This document shows positions 8,495-16,856 of a DNA stretch of 30,543 nucleotides, in pieces (the stretch's first letter is position 1; each line of letters starts with the position of its first letter). The notes below the pieces were generated by a model. That model saw only the letters and a program-made list of their open reading frames with translations, ran no database searches and was not told the DNA's origin. The translations under genes and the position numbers were made by a program. Source of the DNA: a virus; the IMG/VR virus record IMGVR_UViG_3300020470_000134, positions 1 to 30,543 of that record; one strand, given 5' to 3'.

Positions 8495-9864
8495 TGGATA
8501 TAGAAAAACAATTAGCAAGATTTATCGATCCTAAAGCAACTAATCGTGCGCGAGTTGAAAACACAGCGACTAAATTATTGTCCAGACTAGGAGCGGATCC
8601 GCGAAGAGTAGGGGGTATGCTGTTTAATCAGGCTTTAGGTCAAATGCCACAAATACAGGAGTACGGTCGTAAGGCTTTAGGAATGACTACACCTGAAGAA
8701 AGGATAAATACCGCAGCAAAAAATTTACAACAAACTTTGCCGCAAACTGATCTAATGAATGCAATACCAGGATTGTTATCTGCTGAATACGGTCCTATTG
8801 CAGGACAAATGTTTGCGAGGAATCTAAGAAGAGAGAATCTTGCTGACGAATATACTGAAGCGCAAATTGCTGCGACAGAAGCAAAAGCCTCATATGATAT
8901 CTCGCGAGCTGGAGATGCAACTAGGGCTCGTATTCAGGAATATAATGAAGCTATTTATGCCACAAATTTAGTCAAAGATAATCCTGACTATACGAATGTT
9001 CCGAGAGATGAAAAGGGAAATCTTAATCTCACCCCAGAGGGTATAAAAAACATTATTGAAGCTTTCGATGGAACTGAGGCTAAAGATCCAATAACGGTTA
9101 TGGGGGCTGATGGTAAACCACATTCTGTATTGATAGGCACTGATGGTCGTTTTTACGATATGCAGGGAAATGAGTTAGAAGGTAAGGACATACCTGATTT
9201 TGTTTTCTCTACTGGCTTACAAGCATCTGAGCTTAAAAATGTTGGTGGGTTAAGTGATGCTGTGATTGATGATTATAATCAGCGCAGAGCTAATTTTGAA
9301 ACACTGTTACAAGTAGCCTCGCAAGCAAAACAACTTTTACAAACGCAGCCATCCGCTAACACTACAATTGGTGATATGGCTGCCACATTAAATGACATCA
9401 ACACTAATTTGCGCTATTTGTTTAATGATATGCAAATGTCAGAAACTTTAGATTTAGAGGAAGTTAACAGACTAGCTTCTGGCATGCACTCAGAAATACC
9501 TGGTCTAAGCTATTCAGGCACAATATTTGAAAATAAAAAATTTACTGAACTTGGTTTAAATGCTCGTGAGTTAGACAGCATGATTACACAGATGGCCTTT
9601 TTGTTGGCTAAGTCCCAACAAAACGGCAACTCAATCAGTAATAGAGATATTGCAGACAAGAAGATTGAATTAGGAGCAAACTCTCAAGATCCAAGAGTTA
9701 TGGTTCGCAACATGGATCGTTTGATTAGCACTGCTGCAGCACAATATGAAGGTGCTTTCACACGTGCTACTGGTCAAGCACCTCCACAATGGAATTGGCA
9801 AGAAAGATATAGAACCCAATTTGAAAAGGATGCTGCCGAGTCTGCTAGTAACTTAGGATTCTAA
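8494..9864 (+). CDS. Internal virion protein-like, unknown
   Basis: 456 aa, mostly helical and soluble, with no enzymatic motif seen. A strong GGAGGAG ribosome site lies inside the end of the preceding gene. A middle section (DPITVMGADGKPHSVLIGTDGRFYDMQGNEL) looks like a small beta insert. The C-terminal half is helical (LLQVASQAKQLLQTQ...). The position matches that of the gp15-like ejection protein in T7-type gene order, but no direct similarity is claimed. Confidence 0.55.
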   Translation: MDIEKQLARFIDPKATNRARVENTATKLLSRLGADPRRVGGMLFNQALGQMPQIQEYGRKALGMTTPEERINTAAKNLQQTLPQTDLMNAIPGLLSAEYGPIAGQMFARNLRRENLADEYTEAQIAATEAKASYDISRAGDATRARIQEYNEAIYATNLVKDNPDYTNVPRDEKGNLNLTPEGIKNIIEAFDGTEAKDPITVMGADGKPHSVLIGTDGRFYDMQGNELEGKDIPDFVFSTGLQASELKNVGGLSDAVIDDYNQRRANFETLLQVASQAKQLLQTQPSANTTIGDMAATLNDINTNLRYLFNDMQMSETLDLEEVNRLASGMHSEIPGLSYSGTIFENKKFTELGLNARELDSMITQMAFLLAKSQQNGNSISNRDIADKKIELGANSQDPRVMVRNMDRLISTAAAQYEGAFTRATGQAPPQWNWQERYRTQFEKDAAESASNLGF

Positions 9865-9866
9865 TT

Positions 9867-12335
9867 ATGGCTGAAAACAGACAATACACACAAGAACAGA
9901 TTGATAATGCATATAACCATTTCAGTGTATACGGCACGAGGGGTATGAACGATGATCAGATTGCTACGTACAACGATATGCGTTCTCAAGGACTGTTCCC
10001 CAGGTTTGCTGAAGATGTACCCGATGCTGATACGTTAAATTTTCTATCATCTGAGGTTGGTGCTGCTGGTGATCTTGCAGCTACCATGATTGCTGGCACC
10101 CCTGTTACAGAAAGATCTCCTACTCTAGACTTGCTAAGAGGAACTGCAGAAACAGTTTGGAATGCTGCAATAGCTCCTACCATGGTTGCTGGGGCGACAG
10201 GTGTTAATGCATTAGTAGGTACACCCTACAGAATAATACGAGGAGATACTTTTGGTGAGGCGTTTAAAGCTTTAGCTGATGATATGGAGAGCATGTTTGG
10301 TCATTTAACTTTTGCTCCCAGATCTGTATCTGGTGCGATTGCTTTAGGTGCTATTAATACTGGTTTTGCTACCTATGATCGAGCTACAGATAAGATAGCA
10401 ACAGTTAGTGCCGAGGCCCTGGCTGATCCATTGCTTTATGATGGAGCTGAAGAATTAGGAATAAGCAATGAAGAATATGCAACGCAAATAAATCAATTAA
10501 GAGAAACGCAGAAAACAATCACTGAAATGTTAGATAACAATGAAACACCTTCTGCTGAACTAATGAACATGTTTAATGAGCAAAGGGAGGCACTAGGTCC
10601 AATAGGGACGCCTAGACAAGGTTTTGCTTATCCAGCTTTTTACCACACTATTAAAACGCTACTTGATTTTGGTCCTGATATTGCTTTTACGGGTGGTCAA
10701 GTGGCAATGCGTAATCGCGCAATTGCCAACGCTAATAAGCAATTGCGCGAGATGGGATTTGATCCTGAAGACATTTCAGTAGACCGTTTGCAAAAATTAG
10801 CTACGAAAGGTAATGAAGTTATTGATGGATTGACAGGAGCGCAACGTGTTAGAGGTGAGGATCTTGGTAGCTTTCAAATTAAAGGTGAAGCATTAAGTCC
10901 TGACAATCTTCAAAAATCAATTATGGAGGCGCAAGAAGCTGAAAGAGAAATGGCTGCAGCCATGTATGCAGAAGCGAGGGAGTCCGATGCATGGGTATCA
11001 ACTAATCAGTTTCAATTGTTAGAGGGATTTTTAGCAAATCATCCTGATTTCAAATGGAATAGGTTTGATATTAAAACCGCTACTTTAACAAGAAACTATA
11101 TGGAAGAACTGTCCAAGATGGGCAAAAAGCCAGACATGGAGTTTGCACAAGGTCGTAACACAGGAGAAACAAGACCAACCGGCACTGACGATGTGTTTGA
11201 ACCTTTTACTGATGTTGATCAAATCTGGGCTTTGCGGCAGCGAATCAATAAATCAATCGAAAACTATGAAGTGACAAAATCTGGTAAAAATGTCACTCCA
11301 GAGCACTTAAATGATTTAGAAGGTTTAAAGTGGTTAAGGAGGGGATATGATCAATGGATCGATGCTGCTTTCAAATCCGATTTAATGGGTGATCCTGCAA
11401 ATTTGGCTAAATGGCGAAATGCAAATAAGTTTTATACCGAGTATTTCGCAAAATTTGAAGGTGACGCATTTATGCGTCAATTCTTAGAGACACCAAAAAC
11501 CAATGAAGAAATTAGGCGATTAATTTTTGGGTTAACCGATTCTGGATTTAAACCAGAAGCAGCCAGAAGTGTAAGACAACTGGCTAATATCTTTGGTGAG
11601 GATAGTCCACAGATGGATTTTCTACGCAATGATATTGCCTTTTCATTGTTTGAACCTATTACAAGACCTGCTAATACTCAGGCAAACAACCTGGCGGTTT
11701 ATCAAAATCGATACGATCAATACTTCAGACGAGATGCTACTTTAATGAAAGAACTTTTCGATGCCAATCAGATCGAAAAGTTCGAGTTGTTTAATAGGAT
11801 CGTTGAGGCAGATTTTGAATCTATGCGACTTAACCCAGATATGGCATCAAGATCTACCTTGGTGCAAGAAGGAGCGAAAGAAAGAAGCCAAATGCAAACA
11901 TTAATAAATAATGCTGGAGCCTTGGTTTTTGCTAAGAGTGTGCCTGGAGGAGGTCAAACTGGTTTAGCTCAAGCTGGTATGGTTATGAGAAGTGGCAGAA
12001 TGATTATGGATAAACTGACAGACTTTAAAAGGTCTGGGATGAATGATCATCAACAATTTATGGCATCTTTTTTAAACCTAGATCCGCGATTGAGTACAAG
12101 TACTTTGACACATTTGAAAAGTCTAAACCCTGTACCTCGCCCTGGTAATATTGGGTTACGCAGAGAAGCTTCAGAGGCTCTCGCTGGGCAGGATCTTGAG
12201 GATGTTAATCTACAGGCACTGCGAAACATTGTTGAAGCTTTAGAAGGAGCTGCTGTTGATGATACTCCGCAAGAAGAGATACCAAGATCTAACCCATTGA
12301 GAAGTCCTGGCCTTTATATGGGATTGATTGATTAG
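9867..12335 (+). CDS. Large internal virion / DNA-ejection-type protein
   Basis: 822 aa, the largest protein in the window and the last gene of the structural block. The N-terminal 100 residues are acidic; two Ala/Gly-rich segments follow (about 85-125 and 150-170). The C-terminal half is charged and helical with Asp/Trp/Arg-rich pieces (DQIWALRQRINKSIENYE, WLRRGYDQWIDAAF, NKFYTEYFAKFEGDAFM) of the kind seen in the large internal proteins of environmental podoviruses. I see no lytic transglycosylase motif (T7 gp16 carries one), so any peptidoglycan activity must come from elsewhere. It is followed by the attachment region. Confidence 0.6.
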   Translation: MAENRQYTQEQIDNAYNHFSVYGTRGMNDDQIATYNDMRSQGLFPRFAEDVPDADTLNFLSSEVGAAGDLAATMIAGTPVTERSPTLDLLRGTAETVWNAAIAPTMVAGATGVNALVGTPYRIIRGDTFGEAFKALADDMESMFGHLTFAPRSVSGAIALGAINTGFATYDRATDKIATVSAEALADPLLYDGAEELGISNEEYATQINQLRETQKTITEMLDNNETPSAELMNMFNEQREALGPIGTPRQGFAYPAFYHTIKTLLDFGPDIAFTGGQVAMRNRAIANANKQLREMGFDPEDISVDRLQKLATKGNEVIDGLTGAQRVRGEDLGSFQIKGEALSPDNLQKSIMEAQEAEREMAAAMYAEARESDAWVSTNQFQLLEGFLANHPDFKWNRFDIKTATLTRNYMEELSKMGKKPDMEFAQGRNTGETRPTGTDDVFEPFTDVDQIWALRQRINKSIENYEVTKSGKNVTPEHLNDLEGLKWLRRGYDQWIDAAFKSDLMGDPANLAKWRNANKFYTEYFAKFEGDAFMRQFLETPKTNEEIRRLIFGLTDSGFKPEAARSVRQLANIFGEDSPQMDFLRNDIAFSLFEPITRPANTQANNLAVYQNRYDQYFRRDATLMKELFDANQIEKFELFNRIVEADFESMRLNPDMASRSTLVQEGAKERSQMQTLINNAGALVFAKSVPGGGQTGLAQAGMVMRSGRMIMDKLTDFKRSGMNDHQQFMASFLNLDPRLSTSTLTHLKSLNPVPRPGNIGLRREASEALAGQDLEDVNLQALRNIVEALEGAAVDDTPQEEIPRSNPLRSPGLYMGLID

Positions 12336-12419
12336 TATTATTTAAAAGTAGGGTGTGTCTGAAACGCGAAAACTTTGAAAAGTTTGAAAGATAATTTAAC
12401 TAATGAAATGCGAAAATTA

Positions 12420-12438
12420 TCGGACGCAAGTCGGACGC
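12420..12438 (+). repeat. Integrase arm-type repeat pair, left arm
   Basis: Two copies of TCGGACGC start at 12420 and 12431, 11 bp apart. The same pair with the same 11-bp spacing and orientation occurs on the other side of the core at 12648-12666, as expected for arm-binding sites of a tyrosine integrase N-terminal domain. Confidence 0.65.
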
Positions 12439-12564
12439 AATGCACGATATTAGTATGACTTTACATAACCCTACATTAACGCATTATTAAATAAATGCTA
12501 TTTATAACAGTAAGTTATATGAAGTTAATGTAAAGTAATGCTCGACCATGTTACGCTACATTGC

Positions 12565-12600
12565 GGAAGGGAGAGGGTTCGAATCCCTCTCTCACCGCCA
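12565..12600 (+). other. attP core: 3' fragment of tRNA-Ser
   Basis: The T-arm GAGGG-TTCGAAT-CCCTC is followed by the acceptor strand TCTCACC, discriminator G and encoded CCA, as at the 3' end of tRNA-Ser genes. No D-arm, anticodon arm or 5' acceptor strand precedes it, so it is not a complete tRNA gene. Phages using a tRNA 3' end as core regenerate the host tRNA on integration. Integration into a host tRNA-Ser gene is therefore predicted. Confidence 0.85.
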
Positions 12601-12618
12601 TCTAACTCATTGATTTTA

Positions 12619-13866
12619 TTAAAGTTTTGTTATTTTAGAGATTTTTTTCGGACGCTTTTCGGACGCTACTTTTTTTACAATGTTGTGATCTGACTCAAGC
12701 ATCTCTAGATTCTGTTTTTGATATTTCTTAATAAACTTAGCGTACACGTTTAAGAAAGTACCGGTATCATGTCCCATTTGTTCAGCTGCCCAGGCTGGAT
12801 TAACACCACGACTTAATAGTTCAGATGCCCTTGTGTGTCTAAAGCTGTAAGGTGGCTTGTGAGGGAGCCTGAGTCGCCTTCTAGCTTTATGGTAAGCTTT
12901 ATCAAAATACTCAGTATCAACACAAGGATTACCGTACTGGTTTACAAAGACATAACCATTGGCAAAACGTGTTGTGCTTTCTCTTAAAAATTTTCGAACC
13001 CACTCTGGAACATAAACATCTCGTAAGGCTCTTTCTGTTTTTCCTACACCTTCTAGGATTTCTCTATCACTTACACAACGATCTATATTGATATGGGTTT
13101 CATCGTCAGACCAATCTGTCCAACGCAAGGGTAAGATCTCCTGCGGTCGTAATCCAAGACCTACAAATAGGACAAAATAAAGCTGTACTTGATCAGCGGC
13201 TGCTGGAGCATAAATACTAGATGTTTTGTTTTGATTTGTAGGTTCAGGCAATTCATTGATAATTGCCTGAACTTGTTCTGGCAACCAGACCTTGTTTAAC
13301 GTAATAGATTTTTTAGCTTGAGAATTAACACGTAAGCGTTTGCTGTTATCTTCATTTTGAAACAAACCGTTAGTAGCTAACTGCTCTTTGTTGTATTTGC
13401 AGACAGTAAAGCAAAGTCTATTAAAAACACCCATCATGTTTTGATTGCGTTTTCTGCCTGTATTTCGTTCTTTTAAAAACTTTTCAAGGTGATCCTTAGT
13501 GATATCAGCAATCAGTGTATTGCCAAAATATGGCACCATAAAGTTTTCTAAATCTTTTATATGCTGTTTTTTAGTTTTCTTTTGTAGTTTGTCCAAGTGA
13601 TGTTCAATGTAGGTTTTTGCAGCATCACAGAATCTAATCATTCCAGATGTCATTTCATCTAACTCTTTTAAATCAGCCCCAAGATTTAATCTGAGTAGTT
13701 GCTCTTTTAAATGGTTGATAGCTAGATGACGATCTTTAACTCGATTTGTTTTAGTCCCTTTTAATCGTTTGTCATACAGAGTTGTATTATCTGCCGTTTT
13801 ACGAATTTTTATTCGGAAAGTTCCTTTGTCATCGTAAATGTGTTTAGGCCACTTGTTTTTATCCAT
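12619..13866 (-). CDS. int: Tyrosine-recombinase integrase
   Basis: 415 aa. The N-terminal arm-binding-like region is about 1-60, the core-binding domain about 75-185, the catalytic domain about 190-385. Catalytic residues visible: Arg240 (GLGLRPQE), Lys276 (GKTERALRD), Arg343 (PYSFRHT), His366 (EQMGHDTG) and the nucleophile Tyr375 (NVYAKF). The first His of the HxxR box is Tyr340, a substitution known in some integrases. It lies next to attP and would integrate and, with the excisionase-like protein, excise the phage at tRNA-Ser. The start carries the recurrent module GAGGTAAACGCATG. The 3' end contains two arm-site repeats. Confidence 0.95.
   Translation of the reverse strand: MDKNKWPKHIYDDKGTFRIKIRKTADNTTLYDKRLKGTKTNRVKDRHLAINHLKEQLLRLNLGADLKELDEMTSGMIRFCDAAKTYIEHHLDKLQKKTKKQHIKDLENFMVPYFGNTLIADITKDHLEKFLKERNTGRKRNQNMMGVFNRLCFTVCKYNKEQLATNGLFQNEDNSKRLRVNSQAKKSITLNKVWLPEQVQAIINELPEPTNQNKTSSIYAPAAADQVQLYFVLFVGLGLRPQEILPLRWTDWSDDETHINIDRCVSDREILEGVGKTERALRDVYVPEWVRKFLRESTTRFANGYVFVNQYGNPCVDTEYFDKAYHKARRRLRLPHKPPYSFRHTRASELLSRGVNPAWAAEQMGHDTGTFLNVYAKFIKKYQKQNLEMLESDHNIVKKVASEKRPKKISKITKL
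12648..12666 (+). repeat. Integrase arm-type repeat pair, right arm (inside int)
   Basis: TCGGACGC at 12648 and again at 12659, matching the left-arm pair in sequence, orientation and spacing. These copies lie within the last codons of the integrase gene, so coding sequence and binding site overlap. Confidence 0.65.
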
Positions 13867-14018
13867 GCGTTTACCTCATTAAGATTAATCATTGTCTGTT
13901 TACCTAGCACTACATAGTGCTTATTTCTTTCCCAGCGTTTCATCCAATTGCTTACAACATTGTGTGAAACACCTGTCATCTCTTCATATCGTTTTCTATG
14001 TACAAATTCTGAAGTCAT
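13809..14018 (-). CDS. xis: Excisionase-like small DNA-binding protein
   Basis: 69 aa, overlapping the integrase start by 58 nt. The sequence VVSNWMKRWERNKHYVVLGKQTMINLNEVNAWI matches the small winged-helix excisionase-like proteins (DUF1233/AlpA-type) that read '...G..t.i...eV..Wi'. It probably bends attP DNA and directs excision. AGGAG about 10 nt upstream of the ATG lies inside the end of the preceding gene, and the start region (TTACGAAATG) loosely resembles the recurrent start module. Confidence 0.75.
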   Translation of the reverse strand: MTSEFVHRKRYEEMTGVSHNVVSNWMKRWERNKHYVVLGKQTMINLNEVNAWIKTSGLNTFTMTKELSE

Positions 14019-14031
14019 TTCGTAATAACTC

Positions 14032-15333
14032 CTAATGTATTGTGCTTGAAGGTTCTAAAGTATTAGCTTGCTTTAGAAACCCAGGCTTTTTAGCTAAGAC
14101 ATAATCCTTCGTCACAGTGCCGTACTTACTGTCTCCACGATGATGTTCCTTGATCCATACCCTAATGCCAGTTTTCTTATAGACTCTCCAGTGTCCTCGC
14201 ACAGAGTGTTCGGCTGTACCGAACTTACGTGTGCGAGGCATAGGCTTCATAAACTCTTTGACGGCTTTGTCCTTGGGCAAATTAATCGTTACTCGCTTGT
14301 AGAGATCCTGGGGGAGTACCTCAGTGTTAACGCTTTTGCTGCCTCTGGCTATTACGCCAGCTTCTTTGTTTACTACCCAATCGTAATTCAACATTGAAAT
14401 GGCTGAGAGCATTATTAAAAAAGCATGTTTTTCGTAACCAAACCACATTTTGTTAGGCTGGAGATATAATTGCATCGTGGCAGATTCAACGGGTTTCCAA
14501 GTAGAGTGATATTTGTTTTGATCTCTAATATGATCTGTGTCCAGTTCACGCATAGTACAATGTGGCCCAATGCCGATATACGCACCTATTTCTTCAATGT
14601 CTTTTGGAATATGTTCTAGCTCTAACCATTTTTTTAAAACGACAGATCCGTTTGTGTCAGGCAGCTGCCCATTCATAGTTTTTTCTATAGCAGCTTCTGG
14701 TAAATTCTTTGAGTGTTTTTGAAGCATTTCTGCATATGACTTCATATCCTCTTCCATAAATATGCTTAGAGTTGCTGGGGAAGTATAAACATAATTGTCT
14801 TTCTTATTAGCCCAATGAAACATGAATTCCTGTCGGCTAGGCGAAACTTCTTTTGAGATTTTCTTGGTATAATAGCTATACATTTCTTGAACAGGATGTC
14901 TCCTATAATTACTTGAAACACCCATCATGTCAGGCATTATCATGCCTTCAAAAGGTTTTCCACCAGCTTGCACTCTCTGTTGATAATTCATTTCAATTAC
15001 TTCTTGTTCTAATTCATTTATATTTAATAATTCACTCGCATAAGCTGCATCCCATTCCATAAAAAAATTATGGTTTGGGGGTCTGGCCCTCCAAAATGCA
15101 TCGACAAATTGCCTGAGTTTCTTTTTGTTAACTGCTGTACAAATCACATCAAGTAATTCGTTTTCCAGCAAATAGGGAGTTGCAGTTGCTATCCATCTTG
15201 CATCGGATCTGAAAACGTCTTTTGTATATTTTTTATTAGCACTTTTTTCAAAGCCAAAATTTCTGGTGTATGGCTGCTGAAAGCTATATGCAACCTTTGA
15301 TCGTAGCTCACCAATCTCTATCTTATTTTTCAT
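14032..15333 (-). CDS. Unknown protein with conserved RGHWR C-terminal motif
   Basis: 433 aa, the largest unknown gene in the leftward operon. The first 300 residues are helical, rich in Trp/Tyr and Met, with no nucleotide-binding or nuclease motif I recognise. The C-terminal 60 residues contain HSVRGHWRVYKKTGIRVW, then HHRGDSKYGTVTKDYVL, a compact basic beta-hairpin-like segment that I have the impression recurs in phage and bacterial hypothetical proteins. Neighbours (SSB, exonuclease, xis) suggest DNA binding or a role in the lysis-lysogeny block. Function unknown. The start is preceded by CGAGTACGCACTA, a weak form of the recurrent start module. Confidence 0.6.
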   Translation of the reverse strand: MKNKIEIGELRSKVAYSFQQPYTRNFGFEKSANKKYTKDVFRSDARWIATATPYLLENELLDVICTAVNKKKLRQFVDAFWRARPPNHNFFMEWDAAYASELLNINELEQEVIEMNYQQRVQAGGKPFEGMIMPDMMGVSSNYRRHPVQEMYSYYTKKISKEVSPSRQEFMFHWANKKDNYVYTSPATLSIFMEEDMKSYAEMLQKHSKNLPEAAIEKTMNGQLPDTNGSVVLKKWLELEHIPKDIEEIGAYIGIGPHCTMRELDTDHIRDQNKYHSTWKPVESATMQLYLQPNKMWFGYEKHAFLIMLSAISMLNYDWVVNKEAGVIARGSKSVNTEVLPQDLYKRVTINLPKDKAVKEFMKPMPRTRKFGTAEHSVRGHWRVYKKTGIRVWIKEHHRGDSKYGTVTKDYVLAKKPGFLKQANTLEPSSTIH

Positions 15334-15602
15334 TAGTGCGTACTCGTTGGTTCGTTTATTTTAGAATGTTCTCTATAAGTTATTTCTGCTAATTCCAGCC
15401 ATTTTTCCTTTGTCAAACAGAGTGTCAAACTCATTTGAGCTGCCATCGAAACAAAGCAAGGTATCAACATGTGAATTGATTCTGTTCTTAACTCAGACTT
15501 TTGTTCTAAAGCATCTGATATGTGTCCAATGACTCGATCCATTTCCTTTGCAAACTCAATACCCTCTACCATGTGTTGTTCTTCTTCTGATAAATAATTC
15601 AC
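15333..15602 (-). CDS. Hypothetical protein, 89 aa
   Basis: Overlaps its downstream neighbour by 1 nt and its upstream neighbour by 4 nt (ATGA), so it is translated as part of the leftward operon. Mostly helical, acidic at the start (MNYLSEEEQHMVEGIEFAKEMDRVIGHISDALEQ), with a Met/Leu/Cys-rich middle. No family recognised. Confidence 0.55.
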   Translation of the reverse strand: MNYLSEEEQHMVEGIEFAKEMDRVIGHISDALEQKSELRTESIHMLIPCFVSMAAQMSLTLCLTKEKWLELAEITYREHSKINEPTSTH

Positions 15603-15820
15603 TCGCAGTAGCTCCTAAAGCATCCGACATTGGGACACCCTGTAATTAATTCTTTATAGGCTGGTTCAAAATCCACGAAATCAAACCCACAGTGTGGGCA
15701 GATACAACTCAAGGGCATGAATGTCATCCAGGGAGAGATCTCTTTCTGTTTCGCCAGAATGTCATCGCGTTTCTGGCGATCAGAAAGAGTAGGCCGTGGA
15801 TGGAGATCTTCGGTCGCCAC
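15599..15820 (-). CDS. Small zinc-ribbon-like protein, 73 aa
   Basis: GTG start at 15820 with AAGGGG 8 nt upstream. The C-terminal half has CICPHCGFDF...GCPNVGCFRSYC, with Cys pairs that could bind one zinc ion. The N-terminal half is charged and helical. Such small ribbons are often accessory nucleic-acid or protein-interaction modules in phage early operons. No specific function can be assigned. Confidence 0.6.
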   Translation of the reverse strand: MATEDLHPRPTLSDRQKRDDILAKQKEISPWMTFMPLSCICPHCGFDFVDFEPAYKELITGCPNVGCFRSYCE

Positions 15821-15897
15821 CTCAATATCCCCTTGATCTTAGACACTGACCAGAGTAGTCAGCGAGGTATCTGGGAAGCCACGGCACTCCCAAGATT

Positions 15898-16236
15898 CTA
15901 GAATGGCGGTTCATCTTCAGTATCGCTATCATTATTATTGCTTTTACCGCCTATGAAAGTAAATGAGTCTAGATTAATCTCGCTGGTATAAACCTTCTTG
16001 CCATTCTTTTCATAGGATCCGTTGCGGATCTCGCCCTCAATGGCTAATTGATCTCCCTTCTTCACATATTCCTGCAAGACTGTGCCTGTTTTTCCCCAGG
16101 CCACAATGTTGTGCCATTGGGTTGGTGCGTCTTTTCCTCTCTGCGTTGCTAGGGAAAACTTAGTGACTGTGGTGTCTTTTACTTCTGATGTCTCTGGATC
16201 TTTGCCCAGGCGACCTACCAGCATAGCTCTATTCAT
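15898..16236 (-). CDS. ssb: Single-stranded DNA-binding protein
   Basis: 112 aa OB-fold SSB. It begins MNRAMLVGRLGKDPE, has the conserved TQWHNIVAWGKTG and VKKGDQLAIEGEI segments, and ends in a short acidic tail DTEDEPPF, the tip that recruits host replication and repair partners. The ATG overlaps the exonuclease stop (ATGA). Together with the exonuclease and annealing protein it makes a phage recombination cassette. Shorter than bacterial SSB because the linker is reduced. Confidence 0.95.
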   Translation of the reverse strand: MNRAMLVGRLGKDPETSEVKDTTVTKFSLATQRGKDAPTQWHNIVAWGKTGTVLQEYVKKGDQLAIEGEIRNGSYEKNGKKVYTSEINLDSFTFIGGKSNNNDSDTEDEPPF

Positions 16237-16856
16237 TTCTTGCTCCTTAGTTTTTTTATGTAATCTTTAATCTCCGCGTCCAACTTCTTTACTTCCGATT
16301 CCTTCGTGTCCAATTCGGCCTTAGTAGGCCGATATGGCACGATGGCAATCCGTTGTTCAGGTTCAGTCATGTCTGGGAAATAGCTGACGAAATCAACCGT
16401 GTGATAGCCTTCAGACCTAAATACACACAGTTGTGCTTGCATCTGTATCAGGTACCGCTTTTCCTCAATCTCACCTTCAAGGACTGCCATGTGGCGCTCA
16501 ATAGTGGTAGGACATTTAACTTCTATCAGAGCAGATCTATCTTCATAGATGCCATCGGGGCTTGCCCCAAAATAAGCTATCTTCGGATGCTTAGTGAAAG
16601 GCATATCGATAATGTCGATACACTTGATTGTCTCAAGGATATGCAAAGCTTCGGCCTCTAGCTTTTTACCACGTTCCATCTGCCACGTTTCAAATTGCGG
16701 ATTAGCCTTGCCGTTCATCCGCTCTGCAGCCTTCTTTCTTATATAGGTCTTTCTGCCCTTGGGACCAGAGATGCCATCAACAAGATCGCTTGCTGTTATG
16801 CAGCCAATGCGATCTGGATCATTTGCTGGATCCTGCAGCTCATTTTTCTCGCGCAT
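16233..16856 (-). CDS. YqaJ-type alkaline exonuclease
   Basis: 207 aa from ATG 16856, chosen because GGAGG stands 6 nt upstream; an upstream in-frame ATG at 16901 has no RBS. Motifs of the YqaJ/lambda-exo PD-(D/E)xK nucleases: ITASDLVDGISG (20-31), WQMERGKKLEAEA with acidic metal ligand (58-70), Asp101 in GASPDG, E112-V-K114 in IEVKCP, and YLIQMQAQL (135-143). It degrades the 5' strand of dsDNA ends to give 3' tails for the annealing protein encoded just upstream, whose gene it overlaps by 17 nt. Confidence 0.9.
   Translation of the reverse strand: MREKNELQDPANDPDRIGCITASDLVDGISGPKGRKTYIRKKAAERMNGKANPQFETWQMERGKKLEAEALHILETIKCIDIIDMPFTKHPKIAYFGASPDGIYEDRSALIEVKCPTTIERHMAVLEGEIEEKRYLIQMQAQLCVFRSEGYHTVDFVSYFPDMTEPEQRIAIVPYRPTKAELDTKESEVKKLDAEIKDYIKKLRSKK

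Larger units (their letters stand above)
12336..12618. other. attP region
   Basis: A 283-bp gap with no gene between converging structural and integrase genes. It holds a 16-bp dyad AAACTTT-GA-AAAGTTT (12370-12385), a pair of TCGGACGC repeats (12420, 12431), an imperfect long inverted repeat (ACTTTACAT around 12459 with ATGTAAAGT around 12527), and the tRNA-Ser 3' fragment that should be the crossover core. A second TCGGACGC pair lies just beyond in the integrase 3' end. This is the layout of a tyrosine-recombinase attachment site: core plus arm sites. Confidence 0.8.

Noticed and set aside
9867-12335. Lytic transglycosylase domain in the large internal protein
   Set aside because: No catalytic Glu motif of the family could be seen.
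12541-12600. Complete tRNA-Ser gene
   Set aside because: Only the T arm and 3' acceptor strand are present; upstream DNA does not fold into D and anticodon arms.
15846-15862. CTGAC-N7-GTCAG dyad as another CI operator
   Set aside because: Half-sites and spacing differ from ATAAC-N5-GTTAT; only 5 bp and no promoter nearby.
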